From Shewanella marinintestina (GTDB lineage: Bacteria > Pseudomonadota > Gammaproteobacteria > Enterobacterales > Shewanellaceae): 64,000 nt of DNA. This document shows, one piece after another, positions 15,930-25,166 of the stretch. The stretch is from positions 465,998 through 529,997 of the forward strand of contig NZ_JAKILC010000001.1 of NCBI RefSeq assembly GCF_023283845.1. Reading direction: 5' to 3'. Numbering within the stretch: the first letter of the stretch is position 1; each line of letters starts with the position of its first letter. The notes under the pieces were generated by a model. That model was not told the origin of the DNA and made no database searches. It saw only the letters and a list, made by a program, of their open reading frames with translations. Position numbers and translations under genes: made by a program.

Positions 15930-17042
15930 ATGAAATTGGCTCAAGAGTTTTACAAACTTCCACTGACATTTGATATTGAACGCTTAAAGCAAGAAGTATC
16001 AAAGTTTACCGAGCAAGAATGGGTTGCCCATCATGAAAGCTTCAAAGGCAACTCAGCAATCCCTTTGGTGTCAGTAAATGGTGAATTTAATAACGACTTT
16101 AAAGGACAGATGCTGCCTACATCGGCTTTGGAAAAATGTGCTTATATACAGCAAGTGATAGCCTCTTTTGACGAAGTGATTGGTCGTTCTCGCTTAATGC
16201 GATTAGGCCCTGGAGCTGAGGTGCCGCTACATTCAGATATAAATTACCACTGGTATAAACGTGTTAGGATCCACATTCCTATTATTACAGAGCCAAACGT
16301 AGAGTTTCATTGTGCTGACAAACAAGTACATATGGCGGCTGGTGAGTGTTGGATATTTGATTCTTGGAAATATCATAGAGTTGCTAATTTAAGCGACTGT
16401 CACAGAGTCCATTTAGTGATCGATATTGCTGGTTCAAGCCGCTTTTGGGAGATGGTGAACCAACGTGCTGCCATTTTTGAAAACCAATTCAACCATTTAA
16501 ATAACGTCAAACACTTACCCTACTCTTCAGATAATCCAAGTCGATTCATAACCGAAAAGAGCAACTTTCCGATCATTATGCCACCTGCCGAAATAGAACT
16601 CTTGGCTCAAGATCTGTTTACAGAGATTACTTCTTTTGTTAGTAACAATAAGCAAGAGGTCGATGCTTTTACTCAACGAGTCACTAACTTCTACCTTGAT
16701 TGGCGAGAAGTATGGTCACAATACGAATGCGATAAACAAGGTTGGCCCAAATATCATCAGTTACGACAAGAGTTATTACAGAGTATTGCATCCTTAAACG
16801 ATAAGGTAAAAGTTGATGAGAGTACTTCCGCTGCTACGATTTTACTGCATTTAATCGTAGGGCCAGCAATGAGTACTGAACTCGCTTCTCCTTCGAATAC
16901 CGGCAAAACAGCGGCAGCTTCGAATATTCAGCAAGCAACCTCTACATCATCTAAACAATCAACAGCTAGTTTAAGTCGCAATAGCGATTGTCATTGTGGT
17001 TCGGGGAAAAAATATAAACACTGTCATGGTCAATTAAGCTAA
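15930..17042 (+). CDS. Aspartyl/asparaginyl beta-hydroxylase-like 2OG oxygenase with SEC-C tail
   Basis: 370 residues. The central domain (about 85-170) is of the AspH type: RLGPGAEVPLHSDINYHW gives the iron ligands His101 and Asp103, IFDSWKYHRVANLS gives the distal His149, and CHRVHLVIDI gives the 2-oxoglutarate-binding Arg159. A helical C-terminal region of unknown role is followed by a Ser/Thr/Ala-rich linker and a SEC-C motif CHCGSGKKYKHCHG at residues 354-367. It should be an Fe(II)/2-oxoglutarate hydroxylase; the substrate is unknown. The tail nearly duplicates that of the preceding sulfotransferase. Confidence 0.82.
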   Translation: MKLAQEFYKLPLTFDIERLKQEVSKFTEQEWVAHHESFKGNSAIPLVSVNGEFNNDFKGQMLPTSALEKCAYIQQVIASFDEVIGRSRLMRLGPGAEVPLHSDINYHWYKRVRIHIPIITEPNVEFHCADKQVHMAAGECWIFDSWKYHRVANLSDCHRVHLVIDIAGSSRFWEMVNQRAAIFENQFNHLNNVKHLPYSSDNPSRFITEKSNFPIIMPPAEIELLAQDLFTEITSFVSNNKQEVDAFTQRVTNFYLDWREVWSQYECDKQGWPKYHQLRQELLQSIASLNDKVKVDESTSAATILLHLIVGPAMSTELASPSNTGKTAAASNIQQATSTSSKQSTASLSRNSDCHCGSGKKYKHCHGQLS

Positions 17043-17054
17043 ATTGACATAAAA

Positions 17055-17085
17055 AAGGCCAACACCCGATTAACGTGTTGGCCTT
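17055..17085. terminator. Bidirectional terminator between convergent genes
   Basis: AAGGCCAACAC / GTGTTGGCCTT, an 11-bp perfect stem with a 9-base loop, placed between the SEC-C hydroxylase gene and the converging TPR-sulfotransferase gene. Confidence 0.85.
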
Positions 17086-17104
17086 ATATTTACATTCATA
17101 TTGG

Positions 17105-18682
17105 TTATCTAAAGTAATATTGCTTAACCTTAGCCGCAATACCTTCAAACACATGGTAATCTTTTCCCATCGCTTGTCGGTATTTATCACGCATACCAAT
17201 AGCTTTAACATTCATTGGTCGTCTTACTTGTGCCGCACTTGGTGTTAATACTGTTCTTTTAGATTGATGAAAATCAATACATTCTTGCATGAAATCTAAC
17301 GAACAATAGTCCAAAATCCGGCGAATTTGTGTTTCAGGGTCATTAACCAAAGTTTCAAAGCTGACATGGCATAATTGCTCACCGTACAACCTATCCCAAT
17401 GTTGCATGATATCGTGATAAGCATTCCAATAGATCTCAATACCTTCAGTGCTATAAGAGTAATCATGACCCCGACTAAAGTGCTGTTTGAAGACACTAAT
17501 CGCATTATCTGTTGTATGCCTAATGACATTAATTATCTTTGCTTCGGGAAACAGTGTCTTAATTAAGCCTATATGCAGAAAGTTGTTTGGGTTTTTATCA
17601 ATAAAATACGCAGCTTTCTCATCAAGATATGGCTCAACCTCTTTTAAATAGCTTTGCCGCATCTGGCTTACCATTTCAGTGCTTAAAGCTTGAAGGTTTT
17701 TTACATACCCCCCAGACATTTCCAGTTGTAATGCAATACGCTCTATATAGGGTAACTCGTCGGTGGCTTGTACTTTGCTATGGCTAGCTAATATCTGCTC
17801 TACCAGAGTTGTGCCTGAGCGCGGCATACCAACTATAAAGATAGGGATCTGCGATTTATTGGATTGTGCTACATCTATCGAATTATTAGCCTGATATGTC
17901 TTAAGACTTTTGATGATATGCAAAAAGCTTTCTTTCTTAAAAGGCCTTGCAGGGCTTAATAGCTGGTTCGCTTGAGTCATTGACTGGTAGGCTTTGTTAA
18001 ACTCTTGCTGTTGTTCCCAGAATCGGCCTAAGGCAAACAACATCAATGATCGGCTGGCTGAAGACATATTACTTGCTGCTAAATATGTCTCAATATTGTT
18101 TCGGTCTTGCTCTGTCATTTGATAACTTTTTAAATCAGCAAGACTCCAATACCCGGTAGACTGATGCTCAGGGGCTTGCAAAATATATTGATGATATAGC
18201 TGTACCGCTTTATCCGTATCACCTTTAGCTTTATAAACATGCGCTAGGTTCAGCAAGCATGCTTTATCAACAAACTCCTGATCTACACACTCTCTCAACG
18301 ACTGCTCAGCAATCGAAACATTACCATTTTGCAGTGCAGTCATACCAAGCTTAAAGCGAATACCGAGATCATTTGGAAGTAAACTCGACAAAGTTTGATA
18401 ATAATCAAATGCTTCAAAAAAGCGCTCTTTACTCTCTGCTAGCGAAGCTAATCCTTGTAAGGACTCTTGGCAATTTGGAGATAAAGCTAAAGATTTAGAA
18501 TAAAATTTGTGTGCTTCACCCACGTCATTTTGCCTCATAGACAATTTAGCCAATAAAAGTAAGGCATCCAAATTATCAGGATTTTTACGAATAACCTTTC
18601 TGGCATAAATTCCTGAAGAAGAAAACTGTTGCGAAGCAAAAAAGCTAATTGCCTCTTTTAGGTACTGCTCTTCTCTAGACAA
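17105..18682 (-). CDS. TPR-repeat sulfotransferase
   Basis: 525 residues from a TTG start with AGGAAG upstream. Residues 1-250 are tetratricopeptide-like helical pairs (for example the stretch LLAKLSMRQNDVGEAHKFYSKSLALSPN). A sulfotransferase domain follows: P-loop GMPRSGTTLVEQILASH with PRSGTT at 287-292, then a VIRHTTDNAISVFKQHF segment with the PAPS 3'-phosphate Arg/Ser. No signal peptide or membrane segment is seen. In the family the TPR part is thought to present a peptide or glycan acceptor. It converges on the SEC-C sulfotransferase/hydroxylase pair, so the three may share a biological theme. Confidence 0.88.
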   Translation of the reverse strand: MSREEQYLKEAISFFASQQFSSSGIYARKVIRKNPDNLDALLLLAKLSMRQNDVGEAHKFYSKSLALSPNCQESLQGLASLAESKERFFEAFDYYQTLSSLLPNDLGIRFKLGMTALQNGNVSIAEQSLRECVDQEFVDKACLLNLAHVYKAKGDTDKAVQLYHQYILQAPEHQSTGYWSLADLKSYQMTEQDRNNIETYLAASNMSSASRSLMLFALGRFWEQQQEFNKAYQSMTQANQLLSPARPFKKESFLHIIKSLKTYQANNSIDVAQSNKSQIPIFIVGMPRSGTTLVEQILASHSKVQATDELPYIERIALQLEMSGGYVKNLQALSTEMVSQMRQSYLKEVEPYLDEKAAYFIDKNPNNFLHIGLIKTLFPEAKIINVIRHTTDNAISVFKQHFSRGHDYSYSTEGIEIYWNAYHDIMQHWDRLYGEQLCHVSFETLVNDPETQIRRILDYCSLDFMQECIDFHQSKRTVLTPSAAQVRRPMNVKAIGMRDKYRQAMGKDYHVFEGIAAKVKQYYFR

Positions 18683-18785
18683 GTGTTACTTCCTATTATA
18701 ATTATTTGTGGATTCGATGAAGGGCTTGCATGTAACTTAAATGTTATTTTATGTGTTAACCGATTGCAATCGCTAAAATATATAC

Positions 18786-18817
18786 AAAAAAAGACCACTT
18801 TTAAAAGTGGTCTTTTT
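18786..18817 (-). terminator. Intrinsic terminator after creA
   Basis: AAAGACCACTTTT / AAAAGTGGTCTTT, a long perfect palindrome with poly-T on the minus strand, immediately after the creA stop. Confidence 0.85.
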
Positions 18818-18819
18818 AG

Positions 18820-19308
18820 TTAATTTCTATTCAAGGGCTCTATCCAAGCCTCTGTGCCGTAAAGCGGCACGGTTGACAGCGCATGCTTATGGCTACCATT
18901 AGTCTCTTTAGTTGAATATGACAGATAGAGTAATGTTTGATTTTCTTTATCATAAATACGGCGCACTTTAAGCGACTTAAATAAAATGCTTAGTGACTCT
19001 TTAAATACCACCTCACCATTTTTACTCTTATCAATATTAGCAATTTCTGCTGCGGTTATTGGCCCGGTTTGACGACAAGAAATGCTCATATCAGATGGGT
19101 CTGCAAGACTTAAATCCGCTTCAATTCGGCTAATATGACAGGTCACTCCTGGTATTTTAGGGTCATGGCGTGCATCAATAATCACATCTTTTGTAGTAAA
19201 TAAGCCTAAACTCACTTTACCCACATCATCGCCACACCCACTTAAACTTAATACTAAAGCCACAGCTAAACTAGCAATGCAAACCAGCTTTTTTGTCAAA
19301 CCTGTCAT
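18820..19308 (-). CDS. creA: CreA family protein, probable lipoprotein
   Basis: 162 residues. The N-terminus is a lipoprotein signal with lipobox LSGC (Cys25). The mature part matches CreA: VGKVSLGLFTTKDVIIDARHDPKIPGVTCHISR, then DPSDMSISCRQTGPI. CreA is conserved in proteobacteria but its function is not known. Unlike E. coli there is no creBCD here; it stands upstream of an independent terminator and downstream of the Hsp70-like gene. Confidence 0.88.
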   Translation of the reverse strand: MTGLTKKLVCIASLAVALVLSLSGCGDDVGKVSLGLFTTKDVIIDARHDPKIPGVTCHISRIEADLSLADPSDMSISCRQTGPITAAEIANIDKSKNGEVVFKESLSILFKSLKVRRIYDKENQTLLYLSYSTKETNGSHKHALSTVPLYGTEAWIEPLNRN

Positions 19309-19384
19309 TTCAATTTCCTTAAGAAAAGCGATTCAATATTAAATCGTTTTACATTTATCCACGTCATTATGCCAATAATACGGC

Positions 19385-20755
19385 TTAAGCAAATACCCTT
19401 TGCGCCCAGCGTGTCAATCCAGCAGTAACACTACCAAAGTGATCACCGACCACAATTGGGATCTCAGGGAAAAGTCCAGAAATTCGCTTATAGATAGCAG
19501 GGCTGCGCGCTGTACCACCTGTCACATAAATCCTGTCAGGCATCACACCCGATTGTTCTAGTGCTTCACGCATCAAAGCTTCAACCTTTGAAAGAGGCAT
19601 GGTGATTGCCGCTTCAAAATCGCTGTCACTTACCTTAGCATGTAATCCATTGTGGATATAATCCAGCGGAGTATCAACGCTATTAGCATCAGATAAGGCG
19701 ATTTTACTTTGCTCAGCACTGCGTACAATTTTGTAACCGAGCTGCTCTTTTTGAACTTTTAGTAGACGCTGAATAAGCTCCGGATGCTGGGCATCTTTAA
19801 TCAAATCTTCAATCAGCTTTTTAGAGCCGAGAGCACTGAAATCTCGCTGCGCGCTAATATCATTAACCGCAACTGCATTCCAAAAAGGCTTACTCGGCAC
19901 AGGTAATTTATTAACCATCAAGCTACCAAGGCCAAGGTGTGGCATAAATGACGCCATCGACAACGCAATATCTAAATCGTTACCGCCAATGCGTTGACCA
20001 CTATGACCGAGAAAATCAGCACTGCGGTCACGATTATCAATATGATTAGGTCCCATCTTCACCATCGAGCAATCGGTAGTACCACCACCCACGTCAACCA
20101 CCAATACCGTCACGTTTTCATCAAGTGACGCTTCGTAATCCATTCCGGCAGCTAATGGCTCGAAAAGAAAATCAACTTCGGTGAATCCTGCTCGCTTGGC
20201 CGCTAAAGAAAGTATCGCTTCTGCTTGTAGGTTACTTTGCTCGCCGCCAATACCCTGAAAGTTCACCGGACGGCCAATCACCGCATGAGTAATTGTATTG
20301 TTACCTTGTTTAAGTTGGCTTTCAGCTTGCGTCTTAATATGCATCATCATCAAGGTGACAATGTCTTCAAACAAAGCAATCTGGCTTTCACGAAGACCTG
20401 TAGCCCCTAAGAATGATTTAGGAGAACGTACATAAAAGCCTTCATCTGGCATTTCGAGATACGCTTCAATAGCCTGTTCCCCCACAAACACGGCTTGTTC
20501 ATGAGGTAATAAATCTAGATCGCGTCTAGCCGCTGCAGCGCGACTCAATTGCGCCGAGCGCAAACGTGTGTATTCTGCCTGTTCAGCTTGAGACAGCTGT
20601 TTTAATACTGCTTCAGCAATGAGCTCCCTATCCATCGCATAAAGGGTCGAACTCATATATTTTGAGTCGCCAGATAAGGGCACTAACCTTACGTCATCGC
20701 CTTCAATCACACCGATAGCGCAATTAGCACTACCGTAGTCAAAACCTACAAACAT
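19385..20755 (-). CDS. yegD: Hsp70 family protein, YegD type
   Basis: 456 residues, only the actin-like ATPase part of Hsp70 with no substrate-binding domain. Phosphate loops are visible: FDYGSANCAIGV at the N-terminus, VLVVDVGGGTTDCSMV in the middle, and YVTGGTARSPAIYKRI near the end. Length matches YegD (about 450). These proteins are described as chaperone homologues, but clients are unknown. It is monocistronic. Confidence 0.88.
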   Translation of the reverse strand: MFVGFDYGSANCAIGVIEGDDVRLVPLSGDSKYMSSTLYAMDRELIAEAVLKQLSQAEQAEYTRLRSAQLSRAAAARRDLDLLPHEQAVFVGEQAIEAYLEMPDEGFYVRSPKSFLGATGLRESQIALFEDIVTLMMMHIKTQAESQLKQGNNTITHAVIGRPVNFQGIGGEQSNLQAEAILSLAAKRAGFTEVDFLFEPLAAGMDYEASLDENVTVLVVDVGGGTTDCSMVKMGPNHIDNRDRSADFLGHSGQRIGGNDLDIALSMASFMPHLGLGSLMVNKLPVPSKPFWNAVAVNDISAQRDFSALGSKKLIEDLIKDAQHPELIQRLLKVQKEQLGYKIVRSAEQSKIALSDANSVDTPLDYIHNGLHAKVSDSDFEAAITMPLSKVEALMREALEQSGVMPDRIYVTGGTARSPAIYKRISGLFPEIPIVVGDHFGSVTAGLTRWAQRVFA

Positions 20756-20835
20756 TCCCTTATCCTTTAAAGCGTAAAAAAGCCGTGCAAAATAGCACAG
20801 TCAGACCAGAGTAAAAAGCGCATTTTAAAAATAAA

Positions 20836-20858
20836 AAAAGCAGCCATTGGCTGCCTTT
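20836..20858 (-). terminator. Intrinsic terminator after trhO
   Basis: AAAGCAGCC / GGCTGCCTTT stem with a minus-strand T run, about 60 bp past the trhO stop. Confidence 0.75.
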
Positions 20859-20918
20859 AAATATGTGCAAACGATTACTGTCTATATCGCGTTATGATGC
20901 TAATTACATTCGCTATGT

Positions 20919-21896
20919 TTACTTAGCATTTTGCGCTTTTTTAAGCTGCTCTTTCTGATTCCTACGCACTTTAATGACTTTGCTAACATCACTACCAATA
21001 TGCGCTTCTCCGCGCTGCTTAGACAGCTGCATTTGACGCTCTCTTTCAATAAAACGCTGACGTTGCTTTTCAGTGGTTTTATCTATGCAATGAACACAAC
21101 TGACACCTTGTACAAAGCTGTCTAATGCCATTTCTTCTGCAGTTACAGGCATACGGCACGCATTACATTGATCATATAGACCTTTCTCTAAATCATGATT
21201 AACCGCAACACGATTATCAAAAACAAAGCATTCCCCCTGCCATAGACTCTCTTCTTGCTCAACTTCTTCAAGGTACTTTAAAATCCCGCCTTCTAAATGA
21301 TAAACCTCATCAAAACCTTGCTCCTTTAGATAAGCGGTTGATTTTTCACAACGGATACCGCCGGTACAAAACATTGCCACTTTTTTGTGTTTAGCAGGGT
21401 CAAGGTTTTGCTTGACGTATTCTGGAAACTCTCTGAAGGTTTCAGTTTTCGGATCGATGGCGTTTTTAAAGGTACCGATCTGCACTTCATAATCGTTCCT
21501 AGTATCAACCAACATTACATCTGGATCTGAAATCAATCGATTCCAATCTTTGGGCTTAACGTAAGTACCAACAACTTTATTGGGGTCAACACCTTCAATC
21601 CCCATCGTTACAATTTCTTTCTTCAACTTCACTTTAGTCCGGTAAAACGGCATAGCATCATCAAAAGAAAGCTTATGAACAATATTATTTAGCCCCGGCT
21701 GCTTAGCTAACCAAGAGAGAAGATTATCAATTGCAGCTTGTGAACCTGCAACAGTACCGTTAATTCCTTCTTGAGCTAACAATAAGGTGCCTTTCACTTC
21801 TGAATCTTGCATCACTTTTAGCAGCGGTGCTTGCAGAGTTTCAAAGTTAGGCAAGCTAACAAATTTGTACATGGCGCATACTACAATTTTTGACAT
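20919..21896 (-). CDS. trhO: tRNA uridine 5-hydroxylase (rhodanese family)
   Basis: 325 residues from the ATG at 21896, which has AAGGGAT upstream; a longer in-frame extension is not supported. An N-terminal acylphosphatase-like domain precedes a rhodanese domain with the active loop [12 protein letters not shown], and a Cys-rich C-terminal part ([17 protein letters not shown]) may bind metal. TrhO (YceA) forms 5-hydroxyuridine at the tRNA wobble position independently of prephenate. The C-terminus is basic, ending in Lys-rich sequence. It is a single gene. Confidence 0.93.
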   Translation of the reverse strand: MSKIVVCAMYKFVSLPNFETLQAPLLKVMQDSEVKGTLLLAQEGINGTVAGSQAAIDNLLSWLAKQPGLNNIVHKLSFDDAMPFYRTKVKLKKEIVTMGIEGVDPNKVVGTYVKPKDWNRLISDPDVMLVDTRNDYEVQIGTFKNAIDPKTETFREFPEYVKQNLDPAKHKKVAMFCTGGIRCEKSTAYLKEQGFDEVYHLEGGILKYLEEVEQEESLWQGECFVFDNRVAVNHDLEKGLYDQCNACRMPVTAEEMALDSFVQGVSCVHCIDKTTEKQRQRFIERERQMQLSKQRGEAHIGSDVSKVIKVRRNQKEQLKKAQNAK

Positions 21897-22186
21897 GTCT
21901 ATCCCTTTTTCGGCTTTCTGAAGCTTAATCTCCAGTGCTATTAACTTTGGTCGCAAACGTGAGCGACCACACAAATTCGCGGCGAATTCTACCTGAGTCA
22001 CACAGAAACAAACAGGTACAAAAAGTAAGGTTAATTAATCTAGCTGAGAAATCACTGCGGCTAGATTACAGCTAAGGATCACTCAATTAACGACAGATTT
22101 GATATGTAAAAATAGATTATTGATTGTTTTTTGACGTTTAACAGTTAAGAATATGCCTTATAAAACTATAAAAATAAGTCCTACAT

Positions 22187-22849
22187 ATGTCTTTTCCTAC
22201 TCTCTACTCATTCCGCCGCTGCCCTTATGCTATGCGTGCAAGGCTTGGCATACTATTATCAGAGCAATCAGTTAACTTGCGAGAAATAGTGTTAAAACAT
22301 AAGCCCGAGGCGATGTTAGTTGCATCACCTAAAGGCACCGTTCCGGTACTGATATTGCCTGATGCAAGTGTGATTGAAGAGAGTATTGAGATCATGTGCT
22401 GGGCACTAATGCAACATGACCCGCTGAATTTGTTATTAAGTGAAGCGCCGCAACAACAAGAGATAGCCCAAGCTCTAATTCATACCAATGACCATAGCTT
22501 TAAACCTTGGCTAGATAAGTATAAATACGCAGATAGACACCCAGATCACAGTGAGCAGTATTATCGACAACAAGCTGAGGTATTTATTGCGCAACTAGAA
22601 AGTATATTGGCAAAGCACTCGCAATTAATGGGTGATAAGGTATCCATTGCCGATTACGCCATTTTTCCATTTATTCGCCAGTTCGCGTCCGTAGACAAAT
22701 TTTGGTTTGACGCCAGTCATTACACGCATCTTAAAAAGTGGCTAAAGTTTCATATTGAAAGTGATGCATTTACACAAATAATGAAAAAGTATCCGACATG
22801 GTTAGAAAGCGGTAAGAGTTTTGAGTTTGGTAAACACATCGCAGTTTAA
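22187..22849 (+). CDS. Glutathione S-transferase family protein
   Basis: 220 residues. An N-terminal thioredoxin-like domain contains RRCPYAMRARLGI, a Cys-proximal motif seen in glutaredoxin-2- and omega-like GSTs, and the cis-Pro GTVPVL plus the glutathione-contact ESIEI. An all-helical C-terminal domain follows (KVSIADYAIFPFIRQF). The active residue is probably Cys rather than Tyr/Ser, which would favour thiol transfer (inference). It is monocistronic with no informative neighbour. Confidence 0.85.
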   Translation: MSFPTLYSFRRCPYAMRARLGILLSEQSVNLREIVLKHKPEAMLVASPKGTVPVLILPDASVIEESIEIMCWALMQHDPLNLLLSEAPQQQEIAQALIHTNDHSFKPWLDKYKYADRHPDHSEQYYRQQAEVFIAQLESILAKHSQLMGDKVSIADYAIFPFIRQFASVDKFWFDASHYTHLKKWLKFHIESDAFTQIMKKYPTWLESGKSFEFGKHIAV

Positions 22850-22995
22850 ACTTGCTAAAAAAGCAAAGATTAAGTTTGATAGTGTGGCGTCGAAGCTCAA
22901 TAAAATGAGTGACGCCACAAGCAGCCAACTCTAACCAAATTTAAACACCGTAAAAGCGACAGCTTCAAGTTAGCCTTATTCGATACTGCATTACG

Positions 22996-23601
22996 CTAGC
23001 GAATAATCAGTGGAATAGTCACTAACAAGAGGCCTGACATCAATAAATTGAAGCCTTTACGTCTTTTTGTAGTATTGAGTTTACGCCTAATTGTTGCTCC
23101 CAATATCACCCAAGTAAATGATGCTGGAAAACCAATAATATTAAAAATGAATACTCCTGCAATAGCACTTAACCAATAAGCCTCTCCTCCAATAGTAAAT
23201 GCGGTGCACAAGGTAATTGTTGCCATCCACGTCTTAGGGTTTATCCATTGAAATAAAGCAGATTCTTTTACTGTCATAGGTTGCCGTTCGGCAACAGCGA
23301 GCTCGTTATCTACAGGCAAAGTAAACACTTTATAGGCCAGAAACAATAAGTAAGCTAACGAGGCAAATTGCAGTGCTTGATGCATAACAGGCCAAGTTTC
23401 AAAGACCCCGCCTAACCCAAGCAGAATCGACACATGCAGCAAAGTTTGCCCAACCCTAATACCAATTAAATGAGGCAAAGTACGCCTTATGCCAAAGTTA
23501 GCACCAGATGTCGCTAACAGGACATTATTAGGCCCTGGAGTCATTGTCATTGTTGCGCAAAATATCGCAGCTGAAATCATTAATGGCCAAATGCTTTCCA
23601 C
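22996..23601 (-). CDS. LysE family amino-acid exporter
   Basis: 201 residues with about six hydrophobic segments and the family opening TMTPGPNNVLLATSGANFG. A GTG start at 23601 is preceded by a near-perfect GGAGGT ribosome site, which settles the start. LysE/RhtB proteins export amino acids or derivatives by proton antiport. It is divergent from a MocR regulator with a perfect palindrome between them, so the regulator probably controls it. Confidence 0.9.
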   Translation of the reverse strand: MESIWPLMISAAIFCATMTMTPGPNNVLLATSGANFGIRRTLPHLIGIRVGQTLLHVSILLGLGGVFETWPVMHQALQFASLAYLLFLAYKVFTLPVDNELAVAERQPMTVKESALFQWINPKTWMATITLCTAFTIGGEAYWLSAIAGVFIFNIIGFPASFTWVILGATIRRKLNTTKRRKGFNLLMSGLLLVTIPLIIR

Positions 23602-23668
23602 TTTACTACCTCCAAAATTTAACGATATTTTCTATATCAAATATCATTCTATAAAGTTAAACCCAACA

Positions 23669-23684
23669 ATTGTACGCGTACAAT
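23669..23684. promoter_or_regulatory. Perfect 16-bp palindrome between lysE-type exporter and mocR genes
   Basis: ATTGTACGCGTACAAT reads identically on both strands. A further half-site GTACAAT occurs at 23756-23762, just inside the regulator gene. The position between divergent promoters makes it the likely MocR operator. Confidence 0.7.
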
Positions 23685-23751
23685 AACTAGACAATTAAAC
23701 TAATAGGTGCATACTAACGCCAACAATTATGAATACAATGGTTTTATTGTT

Positions 23752-25119
23752 ATGGGTACAATTTGGACGCCGAAACTAAACAGTTATTCTGGAGCTAAGT
23801 ATTTAAGACTGGCACAAGCAGCAGCAGACGCCATCAACCAAAGAGAGTTATTAGCAAACACCAAGTTACCGCCACAAAGGCGCTTAGCTGATGCGTTAGG
23901 TGTTACGGTAGGGACGGTTACTCGAGCTTACGCAGTACTTGAACAACGTGGCTATGTATACGCAAAGGTCGGCGCTGGGACATTTGTTAGAGCTGAAGAA
24001 AGCGAATTTAAAAACAAACAAATCAATTTCGCAACTTGCCAGCCACCATTAACTAATCAGATTAGCGTGCTAAGTGACGCTATGAGTCAATTGGCAAAAT
24101 CTCCTCAGCGTTTAACACAGCTAATGGCATATCATGGTGAGCCCTTAAAGGAGCATCAACTTATCTTTAGCCAATGGCTACACAAACGGGGGATTACTCA
24201 ACAACCTGAGCAAATTGTGTTTACCCATGGTGCACAACAAGGGATTTTTGCGGTACTAAATGGATTAATGCAAGCCGGTGACACCTTACTTTGTGAGGGT
24301 AATTGCTACCCCGGGATCCATACCGCAGCAGTACAACTGGGGATTAACATTGAGCCTATTACGCTAAGTGATGAAGGTTTAGACTTAAGTGAACTTGAAC
24401 AAAAGATTATAGCTCACCAGCCGAAAGTACTTTACATCACGCCGAATAACCAAAACCCAACTTGTATTCAATACAATTTATCCCAACGCCAAGCTATTTT
24501 AGCGTTAACTAAAAAATATAATTTAGTGATCTTGGAAGACGATGTTAACTATTGCCTTAGTAGCGAATGGCATTCGCCTATTTGGTCAATAGAGCAAGGA
24601 TCCGAACAAAGTGAAGACCCTGGACATGTAATCTACTTATCAAGCTTATCAAAAGTCTTTTGTGGTGGATTACGCCAAGGTTTTTTACTGGTCCCAAATC
24701 TATATGCTCTTAAAATCAAACAGGCTATTCATAGCCAGTGCTGGATGATATCACCTCTCAATACAGAGCTCGCTTGTCGGGTTATTCAAAACCCTGAGTT
24801 CATGGGGCAGCGTGAACAAGTTATCGCACAAAGACAGCAACTCTGTATTGAAATGGGGCAAAGATTAGGACTAAAACAAAGATGGCGAGGTTTAAATGGT
24901 TGGCTCCAATTAGCTTTACCTTTAAAAGCCCATCATGTGGTTACCGCTCTTGCGCAAAAAAATATTCTCGTTAGAAATGGGGATGATTTTAATAACCACC
25001 AAAACTTTATACGACTTAGCATAGGTGATGCAGCAGATGATAAAATATTCGTCCAACAACTCGCTATTATCGAAGCCTGTATTAAGTCTTTAAGCCAGAC
25101 GGCCTATTCTGTTGTTTAA
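23752..25119 (+). CDS. MocR-type GntR regulator with aminotransferase domain
   Basis: 455 residues from the ATG at 23752; a GTG at 23707 would add 15 residues. The N-terminal GntR winged helix shows LPPQRRLADALGVTVGTVTRAYAVLEQRGYV, then a short linker and a fold-type I PLP aminotransferase-like domain with YITPNNQNPT, a LEDDVNY Asp and the Schiff-base Lys in YLSSLSKVFCGGLRQGF. Such proteins sense amines, amino acids or PLP through the cofactor. Divergent to a LysE exporter, it most likely tunes amino-acid efflux (inference). Confidence 0.92.
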   Translation: MGTIWTPKLNSYSGAKYLRLAQAAADAINQRELLANTKLPPQRRLADALGVTVGTVTRAYAVLEQRGYVYAKVGAGTFVRAEESEFKNKQINFATCQPPLTNQISVLSDAMSQLAKSPQRLTQLMAYHGEPLKEHQLIFSQWLHKRGITQQPEQIVFTHGAQQGIFAVLNGLMQAGDTLLCEGNCYPGIHTAAVQLGINIEPITLSDEGLDLSELEQKIIAHQPKVLYITPNNQNPTCIQYNLSQRQAILALTKKYNLVILEDDVNYCLSSEWHSPIWSIEQGSEQSEDPGHVIYLSSLSKVFCGGLRQGFLLVPNLYALKIKQAIHSQCWMISPLNTELACRVIQNPEFMGQREQVIAQRQQLCIEMGQRLGLKQRWRGLNGWLQLALPLKAHHVVTALAQKNILVRNGDDFNNHQNFIRLSIGDAADDKIFVQQLAIIEACIKSLSQTAYSVV

Positions 25120-25127
25120 GCCAAAGC

Positions 25128-25162
25128 ACACAAAAAAAGCCGCTATACGCGGCTTTTTGTGT
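25128..25162. terminator. Bidirectional terminator between mocR and glycine-zipper gene
   Basis: AAAAAGCCGC / GCGGCTTTTT stem with a 5-base loop, flanked by A and T tracts, between two convergent genes. Confidence 0.85.
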
Positions 25163-25166
25163 CTCA

